A stretch of 38,839 bases of DNA from Solirubrobacterales bacterium (GCA_009379895.1 WHSW01000012.1:1-38839); one strand, 5' to 3'; numbered from the stretch's first letter, positions 25,258 through 32,390 are shown. The notes: generated by a model not told the origin, from the sequence alone. Translations and numbers: made by a program.

Positions 25258-26379
25258 TCAGCCTATGCCGGCCTGCTCGCAAAACCGGGCCAGCACGCGC
25301 CCGGCGTCGAAGTGCTCCTCGGCGATCCGGCGCGCGGCCCGGCAATGCTCGGCGTAGCGGTCGGCGATGTCGGCGGCCCCGGCGACCGCGTCCTCCAGCG
25401 TGCGGAACGCGACCAGGCCCTCCCCGACCGGCAGGGTGTCGCCGAACCCCGTGTCCTGGACGAGCGCGGGGCGACCCGAGGCGAGGTACCGGGTGGTGCG
25501 GTCGCTGAACCAGCCGCTGCGCGTGTCGACGTAGATGCCCTGGGCGACGGAGAACTCCGCCCCCGAGCCTTGCACGTAGGCGCGAAAGGCATCGAGGTCC
25601 CCGACCACAGACCGCGGGTCGACTATGCGCCAGCCGTTGGCGCCTAGCGCCTCCAGGTCACGGCCGTCGGCCGGATGGATGTCGAGCGCGATCTCGAAGC
25701 GCTCGCCCGAGCGCTGCGGCAGCTCGATCATCTTGCGGAACTCGTGGTGCTTGAGCCCGTAGGTCCGGCCGCCGTGCTCGATCGGCCCGAAGGGCCCGCG
25801 CCAGCTCGAGATGGTGGTGAAGCGATCCAGGCCCGCCGGGTCCATCGCCGGCCAGTCGTCGAGCACGACCGGTGGGCTCACCGGGTGCCAGTCGATGCCT
25901 TCGGTCGGGATCTGGCAGGCGGGCGTGCCGATCAGCGCCCCGACGGTGAAGTGCATGTCGTGGCCCTCCACGCCCGCCCCGGCCAGGCCCTGGGCGTGCC
26001 AAAACTGCGTGAAGCCGGGGTCGAGGTCGATGAAGATGCGCCGACGGAAACGCTCGCGCAGGGTCGAAGGGCCCAACTCTCCGCTGACGTTGACGAGCGT
26101 CGCCTCGGGCGCCAGGGCCGCGAGGTCCTCGGCCGCCGGCCCCGCGATCGCCTCATCGCCGAGAAGAAGGGTCGCCCGCTCGCCGATCCCGAAGCGCCCC
26201 GTCACCGCCTCGAACCAGGCGACCGCCTCGGGGTCGGCATCCGGGCCCGCGAGCCGCTCGACGAAGCGCACGTCGAGGCCGAGCCGCTCGAGGCCTCGCA
26301 CCCAGCTCATCCGCACCCACGCCTCGCCGCTGGAGCCCGGCTTGTTGGCGAGCGTCCCGCCGACCACGACCGTGGTCAT
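25258..26379 (-). CDS. GT-B-like glycosyltransferase, paralogue 3 of 3
   Basis: I chose ATG 26379 (MTTVVVGGTLANKPGSSGEAW), overlapping the upstream stop as ATGA. The protein has 373 residues. It shares with the next two genes a GGxLAxxPGxxGxxW N-terminus, RRIFIDLDPGFTQFWHAQGL (113-132), WRGPFGPIEHGGRTYGLKHHEFRK (193-216, here in pieces) and the C-terminal GWFSDRTTRYLASGRPALVQDTGFGDTLPVGEGL region (from 289). The last segment matches the nucleotide-sugar side of GT-B enzymes annotated as Glyco_trans_1_2. The N-terminal half is less typical. It is probably a glycosyltransferase acting on the same product as its paralogues, with donor unknown. Confidence 0.72.
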   Translation of the reverse strand: MTTVVVGGTLANKPGSSGEAWVRMSWVRGLERLGLDVRFVERLAGPDADPEAVAWFEAVTGRFGIGERATLLLGDEAIAGPAAEDLAALAPEATLVNVSGELGPSTLRERFRRRIFIDLDPGFTQFWHAQGLAGAGVEGHDMHFTVGALIGTPACQIPTEGIDWHPVSPPVVLDDWPAMDPAGLDRFTTISSWRGPFGPIEHGGRTYGLKHHEFRKMIELPQRSGERFEIALDIHPADGRDLEALGANGWRIVDPRSVVGDLDAFRAYVQGSGAEFSVAQGIYVDTRSGWFSDRTTRYLASGRPALVQDTGFGDTLPVGEGLVAFRTLEDAVAGAADIADRYAEHCRAARRIAEEHFDAGRVLARFCEQAGIG

Positions 26380-27533
26380 GCGATGCCCAGCGCGGCGAGC
26401 ACGCGCGGCAGCACGCGATCGGCGGCGAGGTGCTCGCGGGCCAGCTCCCGAGCAGCGCGGCCGTGGCGGCGCGGGTCGGCGAGGATGCCTTCGGCGCCGG
26501 CCGCCGCCTCGTCCAGCGTGCTGAAGCAGAGCAGTCCCTCGCCGCAGGGGAGCAGTTCCGAGAAGCCCGTGTCCTGGGCGAGGACGGGACGGCCGCTCGC
26601 CAGATAGCAGGCGCTGCGATCGCTGAACCAGCCGCTGCGGGTATCGACGTAGAGGTTCTTGGCGATCATCAGCTCGGCGGACGAGCGCTGGACGTAGTCG
26701 TGGTATCGCCACGGGTCGGCGGCCGCGGCACGCGGATCCACCAGCATCCAGCCGTGGTCCTCGAGCCGGCGCCGGTCGACCGCATCCGCCTCGTCGATGT
26801 CGAGCGCGATCTCGAAGCTCGCCCGGGTCCGAGCCGGGAGCTCCAGAAAGCGTCGGAACTCGTGGACTCGCAGCCCGTAGGTGCGGCCCTCGTACTCGAG
26901 CGGCCCGAACGGCCCGCGCCAGCTCACGACGCTCGTGAAACGGCTGCCACGTACGGGACTCTGGGGCCACTGCGAGAGCTCCACCGGCGCCAGCGTCGGC
27001 AGCCACTCGATGCCGCCGGTGGGTATGGCGCAGTCTGGGGCGCCCACTCGCGCGCCGACCGTCAGATACCGGTCGTGACCCGCGAAGGGATGATCGAGGT
27101 CCAGCGCCTGCCAGATCTGGCCGAACCCGGGGTCGATGTCGAGGAAGACTCGAAGCGGCGTCGCGGCGAGGATCTCCTCGTCGTCGAGGAAGCCCATCAC
27201 GTTGAGGAGCAGGACCGAGCGCCTCGCAAGCTCGATCGCCTCCGTGCGGTCGCGCCCGGCGACCTCGCGACCCCCGTCGTAGAGCAGCGTCCAGCGGTCC
27301 GCGAGCCCGAAGCGCTCCATCACGCGGGCGAGGTATTCGAGGTTGGCCGAGGCGCGAAACGACGACGGCGAACCGGCCGCGTCGACGCACATTCCCGGCT
27401 CCAGCCGATCGACGAAGTGGACGTCGAAGCCCAGGTGGCGAAAGCCGAGCAGGTACTGCAGGAAGACCCAGGTGTGCCCGCCGTGCCCGGGCCGCTGGGC
27501 CAGCGAGCCGGCGACGATTATCGTCTCGCCCAT
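26376..27533 (-). CDS. GT-B-like glycosyltransferase, paralogue 2 of 3
   Basis: This is a 385-residue protein with ATG 27533. It opens MGETIIVAGSLAQRPGHGGHTW and contains RVFLDIDPGFGQIWQALDL, SWRGPFGPLEYEGRTYGLRVHEFRRFLELP (in pieces) and GWFSDRSACYLASGRPVLAQDTGF. These are the same blocks in the same order as in the flanking paralogues, with family-typical length. The stop overlaps the next start as ATGA. Upstream lies an 81-base gap holding a reversed fragment of a fourth copy, so the original operon was probably rearranged at this point. Donor and acceptor are unknown. Confidence 0.72.
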   Translation of the reverse strand: MGETIIVAGSLAQRPGHGGHTWVFLQYLLGFRHLGFDVHFVDRLEPGMCVDAAGSPSSFRASANLEYLARVMERFGLADRWTLLYDGGREVAGRDRTEAIELARRSVLLLNVMGFLDDEEILAATPLRVFLDIDPGFGQIWQALDLDHPFAGHDRYLTVGARVGAPDCAIPTGGIEWLPTLAPVELSQWPQSPVRGSRFTSVVSWRGPFGPLEYEGRTYGLRVHEFRRFLELPARTRASFEIALDIDEADAVDRRRLEDHGWMLVDPRAAAADPWRYHDYVQRSSAELMIAKNLYVDTRSGWFSDRSACYLASGRPVLAQDTGFSELLPCGEGLLCFSTLDEAAAGAEGILADPRRHGRAARELAREHLAADRVLPRVLAALGIA

Positions 27534-27548
27534 GGCCGCCCTCAGGTT

Positions 27549-27614
27549 CTGAGCGCTCCGACGGTCATCGTCGGCGGCATGATCGCAGCGATGCCGAGGC
27601 AGGGAGGGGCGACG
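27549..27614 (+). pseudogene. Remnant 5' end of a fourth GT-B-like paralogue, reverse orientation
   Basis: Reading plus-strand codons from 27549 gives an N-terminus containing TVIVGGMIAAMPRQGGAT (about 27561-27614). It aligns with TILLSGMLAGNPHQGGAT of the neighbouring minus-strand protein at 10 of 18 positions and with TIIVAGSLAQRPGHGG of the other. The similarity stops abruptly at the stop codon of the 27615-28766 gene. Its orientation is opposite to its three relatives. I interpret it as the leftover start of a deleted or inverted copy. At ~20 residues, chance is not fully excluded. Confidence 0.5.
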
Positions 27615-28766
27615 TCAGGCCGCCACCTGCTCGAGGACACGGGTCAGCACCTTGTCCGAATCGAAGTACTCCTCCGCAAGGGCCCGGGCGGCGCGCGCAT
27701 GCCCCTGATAGTCGCGGTTCAGCTCCTCGATCGCAGCCAGCGCGTCTTCCTCGGTCTCGAACGCGAACACGCCTTCGCCGGTCGGAAGCCAGCGGCCAAA
27801 TCCTGTGTCCTGGGAGAGGACCGGTCGCCCAGAGGCCATGTAACAGGCGCTGCGGTCGCTGAACCAGCCGCAGGGGGCCACGACGCAACCCTGCTGGACG
27901 AGCCCGAACTCCGCCTTCGACCCCTGAACGAAGCTCCGGTAGGACGTCGGAGTCGAGGAGACCTCCGCCGGATCGATGAGATCCCAGCCATTGCGGCCGA
28001 GGGCTTCGAGGTCCTTCGTCTCGTCGGGGTGAATCGCCAGCGCGAGGAGGAAACGCTCGCTCGTCCTGGTGGGCAGGGTGATCAGCTGCCGCAGCGAATG
28101 CACCTTTTGGCCGATGAGTAGACCCTCGTGCTCGAATCGGCCCGAGGAGCGCCAGTTGCCGACCGTGGTCAGGGCGTCGTAGAAAATGGATTGGGCGACC
28201 GGCCAATGCTCGAGCACCACCGGCTGGACGCTCTTCAGCCATTCGACTCCACAGGTGGGGATGGGCGACCAAGGCTCACCGATTCCCTGGCCGATCGTGA
28301 CGTGGCAAGTGTGGCCGTCGAAGCGCCGGTCGAAGCCCGCCGAGTGCCAGAGCTGGTTGAAACCGGCGTCGATATCCATGTAGACACGAACCGGAGCAGC
28401 CTCGAGAAGCTCCTCCGCGGCGAGGAGCCCGTTGATGTTGACCAGCAGGTCACTGCGCCTCGCCGCCGACCGCACGTCTTCGTACGAGAGGCCGACCGCT
28501 TCTCTCGTCCCCTCGAGCATGAGCGCGGATTGGTGCTCGAAGCCGAAACCACGCATCACTTCGAGGAAGTACCTCGCGTTCACGGATGCGGGAAGCGGCG
28601 CCCCTCGCGGCCGGAGCGCGTCGGCGGCGACCGGCTCGACGATATGGACCAGGTGGCCGAGCCGCCTCAGCCCGAGCGCATACTGCAGCACCGCCCACGT
28701 TGCTCCGCCCTGATGCGGGTTGCCGGCGAGCATGCCGCTGAGAAGGATCGTCAGGTTTTTTGGCAC
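27615..28766 (-). CDS. GT-B-like glycosyltransferase, paralogue 1 of 3
   Basis: I chose GTG 28766 (MPKNLTILLSGMLAGNPHQGGATW) because the family N-terminus starts here; the longer frame would run across the divergent deacetylase gene. The protein has 383 residues. Family blocks: VRVYMDIDAGFNQLWHSAGF, EHEGLLIGQKVHSLRQLITLP and CGWFSDRSACYMASGRPVLSQDTGF. It differs from the others in having VVAPCGW where they have VDTRSGW. Only 12 bases separate its start from the divergent deacetylase start, and it appears to be leaderless. It ends abutting the remnant of a fourth copy. Confidence 0.72.
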   Translation of the reverse strand: MPKNLTILLSGMLAGNPHQGGATWAVLQYALGLRRLGHLVHIVEPVAADALRPRGAPLPASVNARYFLEVMRGFGFEHQSALMLEGTREAVGLSYEDVRSAARRSDLLVNINGLLAAEELLEAAPVRVYMDIDAGFNQLWHSAGFDRRFDGHTCHVTIGQGIGEPWSPIPTCGVEWLKSVQPVVLEHWPVAQSIFYDALTTVGNWRSSGRFEHEGLLIGQKVHSLRQLITLPTRTSERFLLALAIHPDETKDLEALGRNGWDLIDPAEVSSTPTSYRSFVQGSKAEFGLVQQGCVVAPCGWFSDRSACYMASGRPVLSQDTGFGRWLPTGEGVFAFETEEDALAAIEELNRDYQGHARAARALAEEYFDSDKVLTRVLEQVAA

Positions 28767-28772
28767 TACGAT
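28767..28772 (+). promoter_or_regulatory. Possible leaderless -10 box for the deacetylase gene
   Basis: TACGAT fits TANNNT and ends 6 bases before the ATG at 28779. It sits inside the 12-base gap between two divergent start codons. The local sequence is unusually A/T-rich for this window. There is no ribosome-binding site. Confidence 0.45.
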
Positions 28773-28773
28773 G

Positions 28774-28779
28774 AATTTA
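28774..28779 (-). promoter_or_regulatory. Possible leaderless -10 box for the divergent GT gene
   Basis: On the minus strand TAAATT (28779 down to 28774) fits TANNNT and ends 7 bases before the GTG at 28766. It overlaps the first base of the opposite gene's ATG, so transcription of the two genes would compete. Confidence 0.45.
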
Positions 28780-29561
28780 TGGCAGAGCTGCGCGCGCCTG
28801 AGCGCCGGCTGGCGATCCTGAGCTACCACAAGGTCGGGGATCCGCCCCGGGCGGCCTGGGAGCCATGGAACTACGTGCCCGAGGCGATGCTGGCGGAGCA
28901 GCTCTCCGCGGTTCACGAGGACGGCTGGCAGTTCGTCGAGCTCGCGGATGCGCTACGCGGGGTCTACGACCCTGACTCACTCCCGGCGCGGAGCGCGCTC
29001 GTCACCTTCGACGACGGTTATCGATCGGTGCTCGAGCGGGGGCTCCCGGTGCTTCGCGATCTCGGTTGCCCGGCTGTCGTGTTCATGCCGGCGGCGTTCA
29101 TCGGAGGCGTCAGCACCTTCGACCGGGGCGTCTCCGAGCCGCTCGAGCCGCTCTGTGGCTGGGACGAGTTGCGCGAGCTGCAGGGCGCGGGAATCTCGGT
29201 CCAGTCGCACGGCTTCAAGCATCTGCATTTCTCGAAATGCGATCCTGAGCTGCTTGAGGCGGAGCTGAAACGGTCGAAGCGCATGCTTGAGGAAGGGCTC
29301 GAGAGAACCGTTGAGCTGTTTGCCTTTCCCTACGGGGACGGGGGGGCGAATCCGGCGGCTGTCACCCGCGCCCTCGAGCACTTCGGCTACCGCGCGGCCT
29401 GCCTTTACGGTGGCGGAGCAGTCGCACTTCCAACGGCGGATCGCTACCGCCTGAGCCGCCTTGCCATCGGCTTTGGCAGTGATGTTGTCGCCGAGCTGGC
29501 AGTTGGCGATGGCGTTCGGGGATCACCAGCGGAGAGCAGCGCCTCGACAAAGCGCTCATAG
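28779..29561 (+). CDS. Polysaccharide deacetylase (NodB/CE4) with IS-derived C-terminal end
   Basis: I chose ATG 28779 (MAELRAPERRLAILSYHKVG); an out-of-frame ATG lies at 28771. The protein has 260 residues. The NodB domain shows motif 1 LVTFDDGYRSV with Asp78/Asp79, motif 2 SHGFKHLHF with metal ligands His144/His148, and motif 3 FAFPYGDGG around Pro184. These enzymes remove N- or O-acetyl groups from glycans. No signal peptide is visible, so it may act in the cytoplasm on a glycan intermediate. The last ~14 residues (from about 29519) are read from the antisense of an istB remnant, so the natural C-terminus has been replaced. It is divergent from the GT-B operon. Confidence 0.8.
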   Translation: MAELRAPERRLAILSYHKVGDPPRAAWEPWNYVPEAMLAEQLSAVHEDGWQFVELADALRGVYDPDSLPARSALVTFDDGYRSVLERGLPVLRDLGCPAVVFMPAAFIGGVSTFDRGVSEPLEPLCGWDELRELQGAGISVQSHGFKHLHFSKCDPELLEAELKRSKRMLEEGLERTVELFAFPYGDGGANPAAVTRALEHFGYRAACLYGGGAVALPTADRYRLSRLAIGFGSDVVAELAVGDGVRGSPAESSASTKRS

Positions 29562-29644
29562 TCCCACGACTCCGAGCGAGCCCGCTCCGCGAGCTTCGGC
29601 AGCGCGATCGCGGCCGGCGAGGCCTGCAGCGCGCGAACGAGCCC
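29519..29644 (-). pseudogene. istB: IS21-family istB remnant
   Basis: A minus-strand frame encodes LVRALQASPAAIALPKLAERARSESWDYERFVEALLSA (in pieces). This follows the N-terminal helix pattern of IS21 helper ATPases (LRALKLPAMAxxLxxLAxxAxxExWSYExFLxALLxAE). It breaks off at about 29519 and no Walker A ATPase core follows. It overlaps the 3' end of the deacetylase gene in antisense. No intact IS, inverted repeats or target duplication were found. Confidence 0.6.
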
Positions 29645-29783
29645 GAGTTCCGCAGTAGGTAGGCACGCGCAGGGTGCGCAACCCGGCATCCAGAGGGGGA
29701 TTGAGCCCCTCCGTGGGCCGGGTGCCGCGTGTCCACGCGTCAGGAGGGCTCGAGCCAGGTCAGCGGCGGCGGCTCGACGTCCA

Positions 29784-29811
29784 AGTAGGCGAGAATCTAC
29801 TCGCCTCGAGT
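29784..29811. repeat. Overlapping inverted repeats with two alternative stems
   Basis: AGGCGAG (29784-29790) pairs with CTCGCCT (29797-29803) across a 6-base loop. TCTACTCG (29793-29800) pairs with CGAGTAGA (29804-29811) across a 3-base loop. The two hairpins share bases and are mutually exclusive. They lie 38 bases before the ATG of the next gene. They could be an operator, an attenuator or an old IS end. The remaining sequence from 29645 to 29783 shows nothing I recognise. Confidence 0.5.
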
Positions 29812-29849
29812 AGAAATCATTGATCTAGGAAGGGGCGAGGCGACCGCAG

Positions 29850-30863
29850 ATGGAGCCGCAAGGGACGGGGACGAGGCGGGCGATTCCGGACCGCGAGCTG
29901 CTCGCCGAGCTGGGCCACCAGCTCGATGGGCGCCGGATCGTGGGCCTGCGCCGGCGGCCGTACCGGTATGCGACCAGCGCACCGCTCGAGGAGGTGACGG
30001 TCGCGGTCGAGGGCGGCGAGGAGGTGGCTCTCATCCTCAAGGACCTCTCCCGCGATCGGCTGATCGGCGACGCCCGCACCGCGAAGCCGAAGTTCCTCCA
30101 CGAGCCGCGCCGCGAGCTGGAGACGTATCGCCGCATCCTCGCCCCGGCGGCGATCGGGCCGCGGTGCCATGCCGCGGTGGCGCGACCGGGCGCCGCGGGC
30201 TGCTGGCTGCTGCTCGAGAAGGTCCCCGGGGTCGAGCTCTGGCAAATGGGCGAGCTCGCCGTCTGGGAGCGCGTCGCGAGGTGGCTCGGCGAGTTCCACG
30301 GTGGCTTTGCCGGTCGGCTCGACGAGCTGCGAGCCGCCAACCCGCACCTGCTCGAGCACACGGCCGACTGGTTTCGCTCCTGGGGCGAGCGGGCGATCGC
30401 CGCGCTCGCGGGGTCCGCCGACCAGCGCGGCAGGGCGCTCGCCGCCGCCCTGAGGCGCTACGGCGAGGTCGTCGATCCCCTGGCCGGCCTGCTGCGGACG
30501 TTCGTGCATGGCGAGCTTTATCCGTCGAACGTGCTCGTGCGCCGCGAGCGGCGGCCCGGGGTCTATCCGGTGGACTGGGAGATGGCGGCGGTGGGGCCCG
30601 GGGCGATCGATCTCGCCGCGCTCGTGGGGGGTTGGGGCCCCGATCAGCGCCAGTCGCTGGCGCTCGCCTACCTGGAGGGGCTCGGCGCGGCCGGCGGTCG
30701 CGCCCCGGAGCTCGAGGAGCTGATGACGGACCTCTCGCGCTGTCGGCTAGCCCTGGCGCTCCAGTGGCTGGGCTGGTCGAGCGACTGGCTGCCGCCACGC
30801 GAGCATGCCCACGACTGGCTGGGCGAGGCCCTGGCCCTCGTCGGCGAACTGGGCCTGGCGTGA
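29850..30863 (+). CDS. APH/choline-kinase-fold phosphotransferase-like protein
   Basis: This is a 337-residue protein with ATG 29850; GAGG about 9 bases upstream can serve as ribosome-binding site. The aminoglycoside phosphotransferase/kinase-like fold is shown by the hinge region CWLLLEKVPGVELWQMGEL, FVHGELYPSNVLV (~219-231) and VYPVDWEMAAVGPGAIDLAALVGG (~237-260). In active members the first motif is HGDxxxxN; here Asp is replaced by Glu (HGEL). The second motif, DWE, keeps the metal-binding Asp. Activity is therefore uncertain. The substrate may be a sugar or small metabolite, and antibiotic resistance should not be assumed. It is the last gene before the ribosomal pair. Confidence 0.72.
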   Translation: MEPQGTGTRRAIPDRELLAELGHQLDGRRIVGLRRRPYRYATSAPLEEVTVAVEGGEEVALILKDLSRDRLIGDARTAKPKFLHEPRRELETYRRILAPAAIGPRCHAAVARPGAAGCWLLLEKVPGVELWQMGELAVWERVARWLGEFHGGFAGRLDELRAANPHLLEHTADWFRSWGERAIAALAGSADQRGRALAAALRRYGEVVDPLAGLLRTFVHGELYPSNVLVRRERRPGVYPVDWEMAAVGPGAIDLAALVGGWGPDQRQSLALAYLEGLGAAGGRAPELEELMTDLSRCRLALALQWLGWSSDWLPPREHAHDWLGEALALVGELGLA

Positions 30864-30947
30864 AGATCGCGTCGCCGCCACTGGGTCGACGCCGCGCGAG
30901 GTCGGCAAGGGTACCGTCCGCTGCCTGATCGGCTGCAGCCGTCCCTG

Positions 30948-30953
30948 TATCCT
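30948..30953 (+). promoter_or_regulatory. Possible -10 box for rplK
   Basis: TATCCT fits TANNNT and lies 12 bases before the ATG of rplK, implying a leader of a few bases at most. No Shine-Dalgarno sequence is seen in those 12 bases. The -35 region is not convincing. Confidence 0.35.
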
Positions 30954-30965
30954 CCGCCGTCGCTC

Positions 30966-31400
30966 ATGGCCAAGAAGGTCCTCACGATGATCAAGCTCCA
31001 GATCCCGGCTGCAGCCGCGAACCCGGCGCCCCCCGTCGGTCCCGCGCTCGGCCAGCACGGGGTCAACATCATGGAGTTCTGCAAGGCGTTCAACGCCCGC
31101 ACCCAGGCCGACGCCGGGACGATCATCCCGGTTGAGATCACGGTCTTCGAGGATCGCTCGTTCGACTTCATCACCAAGACGCCACCCGCGGCGGTGCTGA
31201 TCCGCGAGGCGCTCGGGATCGAGAAGGGCTCCGGCGAGCCCAACCGTGAGAAGGTCGGCCGCCTGACCAAGGCCCAGGTGCGCCAGATCGCCGAGCGCAA
31301 GATGCCCGACCTGAACGCCAACGATCTCGACGCCGCCTCGAACATCATCGCCGGCACCGCGCGCTCGATGGGGGTCACGGTCGAGGGGATCGACGGCTGA
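30966..31400 (+). CDS. rplK: 50S ribosomal protein L11
   Basis: This 144-residue protein has the usual L11 length. L11 binds 23S rRNA in the GTPase-associated centre and contacts elongation factors. The N-terminal domain shows [26 protein letters not shown] and [10 protein letters not shown]; the RNA-binding C-terminal domain shows IKKxx-like [38 protein letters not shown] (in pieces). It is followed by rplA with a 52-base gap, the standard order. The usual upstream partners secE and nusG are not in this window; an APH-like gene and a glycan locus precede it instead. Confidence 0.97.
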   Translation: MAKKVLTMIKLQIPAAAANPAPPVGPALGQHGVNIMEFCKAFNARTQADAGTIIPVEITVFEDRSFDFITKTPPAAVLIREALGIEKGSGEPNREKVGRLTKAQVRQIAERKMPDLNANDLDAASNIIAGTARSMGVTVEGIDG

Positions 31401-31401
31401 T

Positions 31402-31444
31402 GGCCGGTCGCTCGCGAGCAGCGATCGTGCCGGCCGACGGGAGG
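31402..31444 (+). promoter_or_regulatory. Stem-loop and ribosome-binding site before rplA
   Basis: GGCCGG (31402-31407) pairs with CCGGCC (31430-31435), enclosing a perfect palindrome GCTCGCGAGC (31410-31419). GGGAGG (31439-31444) follows and is correctly spaced for the ATG at 31453. L1 is known to regulate its own operon in other bacteria, but I see no specific L1-site match here. Confidence 0.35.
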
Positions 31445-31452
31445 CGGCGCTG

Positions 31453-32223
31453 ATGGCCGGCCGGCGCGGCAAGCGCTACCGGGAGGCGATCGAGGGCGTC
31501 GACCGCACCCATGCCTACCCGCCCGCCGAGGCGATCGGGCTGGTCAAGCGCACCGCCTCGACCAAGTTCGACGAGACGATCGAGGTGCACCTGCGCCTCG
31601 GCGTCAACGTCCGCCACGCCGAGGAGCAGCTGCGCGGCACGCTCGCGCTCCCGCACGGCCTCGGCAAGTCGATCACCGTGGCGGCCTTCGCCGAGGGCGA
31701 CGCCGCCCGCGCCGCCCAGGAGGCCGGCGCCGAGTTCGTCGGCGGCCAGGACCTCGCCGAGCGCATCGAGGAGGGCTGGACCGACTTCGACATCGCGATC
31801 GCGACCCCGGCGCTGATGGGCCCGGTGGTCTCGAAGCTGGGCCGGATCCTGGGCCCGCAGGGCAAGATGCCGAATCCCAAGGTCGGGACCGTCACCGATG
31901 ATGTCGGGCGCGCGGTGAGCGAGGCCAAGGCCGGCAAGGTCGAGTACCGCACCGACCGCCAGGGCAACGTGCACCTGACCCTCGGCAAGGCGAGCTTCGA
32001 CGAGCGGGCGCTGCTCGAGAACTACGCCGCGGTGATCGACGAGATCGTGCGCGCCAAGCCGGCGGCGGCCAAGGGCCGCTACCTGATCTCGATCACGCTC
32101 GCGTCGGCGATGGGCCCCGGCGTCCGCGTCGACGCATCGCGCACCCGCGAGGGGGAGATCCTCGCCGCCGGGCCGATGGGCGACGGCGACTCCGCCGCCG
32201 CGCCCGAGCCCGCCGCCGCCTGA
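31453..32223 (+). CDS. rplA: 50S ribosomal protein L1
   Basis: This 256-residue protein is slightly longer than the usual ~230. L1 forms the mobile stalk at the ribosomal E site and often represses its own mRNA. Diagnostic blocks: KFDETIEVHLRLGVNVRHAEEQLRGTLALPHG (in pieces), TPALMGPVVSKLGRILGPQG, KMPNPKVGTVTDDV and YRTDRQGNVHLTLGKASF. The extra C-terminal ~25 residues (EGEILAAGPMGDGDSAAAPEPAAA) are Ala/Pro-rich. Their coding end is duplicated just after the stop. An SD (GGGAGG) is correctly spaced before the ATG. Confidence 0.97.
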   Translation: MAGRRGKRYREAIEGVDRTHAYPPAEAIGLVKRTASTKFDETIEVHLRLGVNVRHAEEQLRGTLALPHGLGKSITVAAFAEGDAARAAQEAGAEFVGGQDLAERIEEGWTDFDIAIATPALMGPVVSKLGRILGPQGKMPNPKVGTVTDDVGRAVSEAKAGKVEYRTDRQGNVHLTLGKASFDERALLENYAAVIDEIVRAKPAAAKGRYLISITLASAMGPGVRVDASRTREGEILAAGPMGDGDSAAAPEPAAA

Positions 32224-32298
32224 GCGAGCCCGCCGCCGCCTGACCCGGGCCTCGAAGCCCTCCCGAACGTGGCCGGCACCGGGCCTCGAAGCCCTCCC
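32206..32298. repeat. Two short tandem direct repeats at and after the rplA stop
   Basis: GAGCCCGCCGCCGCCTGA occurs at 32206-32223, including the rplA stop, and again at 32226-32243. CCGGGCCTCGAAGCCCTCCC occurs at 32245-32264 and 32279-32298, each followed by a near-identical GAACG/AGAACG. Each unit of the second pair contains GGGC-CTCGAA-GCCC, a small hairpin. The first pair looks like a slippage duplication of the gene end; the second could be a dispersed intergenic repeat. Confidence 0.7.
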
Positions 32299-32390
32299 AG
32301 AACGCCGCCGCCACGGGCCCACGGAGCCAACCGATCGGAGGGGTCGGCGCCGACCGGTTGGGCCGGTCCGCGCGGGCCGATCGCGGCTGA

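Noticed and set aside
29738-29811. Possible istA C-terminal fragment on the minus strand (ILAYLDVEPPPLTWLEPS then stop)
   Set aside because: The position next to the istB remnant is suggestive, but the peptide is too short and I recognise no IstA motif.
29850-30863. Antibiotic-resistance phosphotransferase
   Set aside because: Only the general APH fold is visible, the catalytic Asp is replaced by Glu, and the context is metabolic rather than resistance-related.
1-30863. Complete capsule or O-antigen export system
   Set aside because: No Wzx/Wzy, ABC transporter or initiating glycosyl-phosphate transferase is encoded here, so calling it a standard capsule locus would be unsupported.
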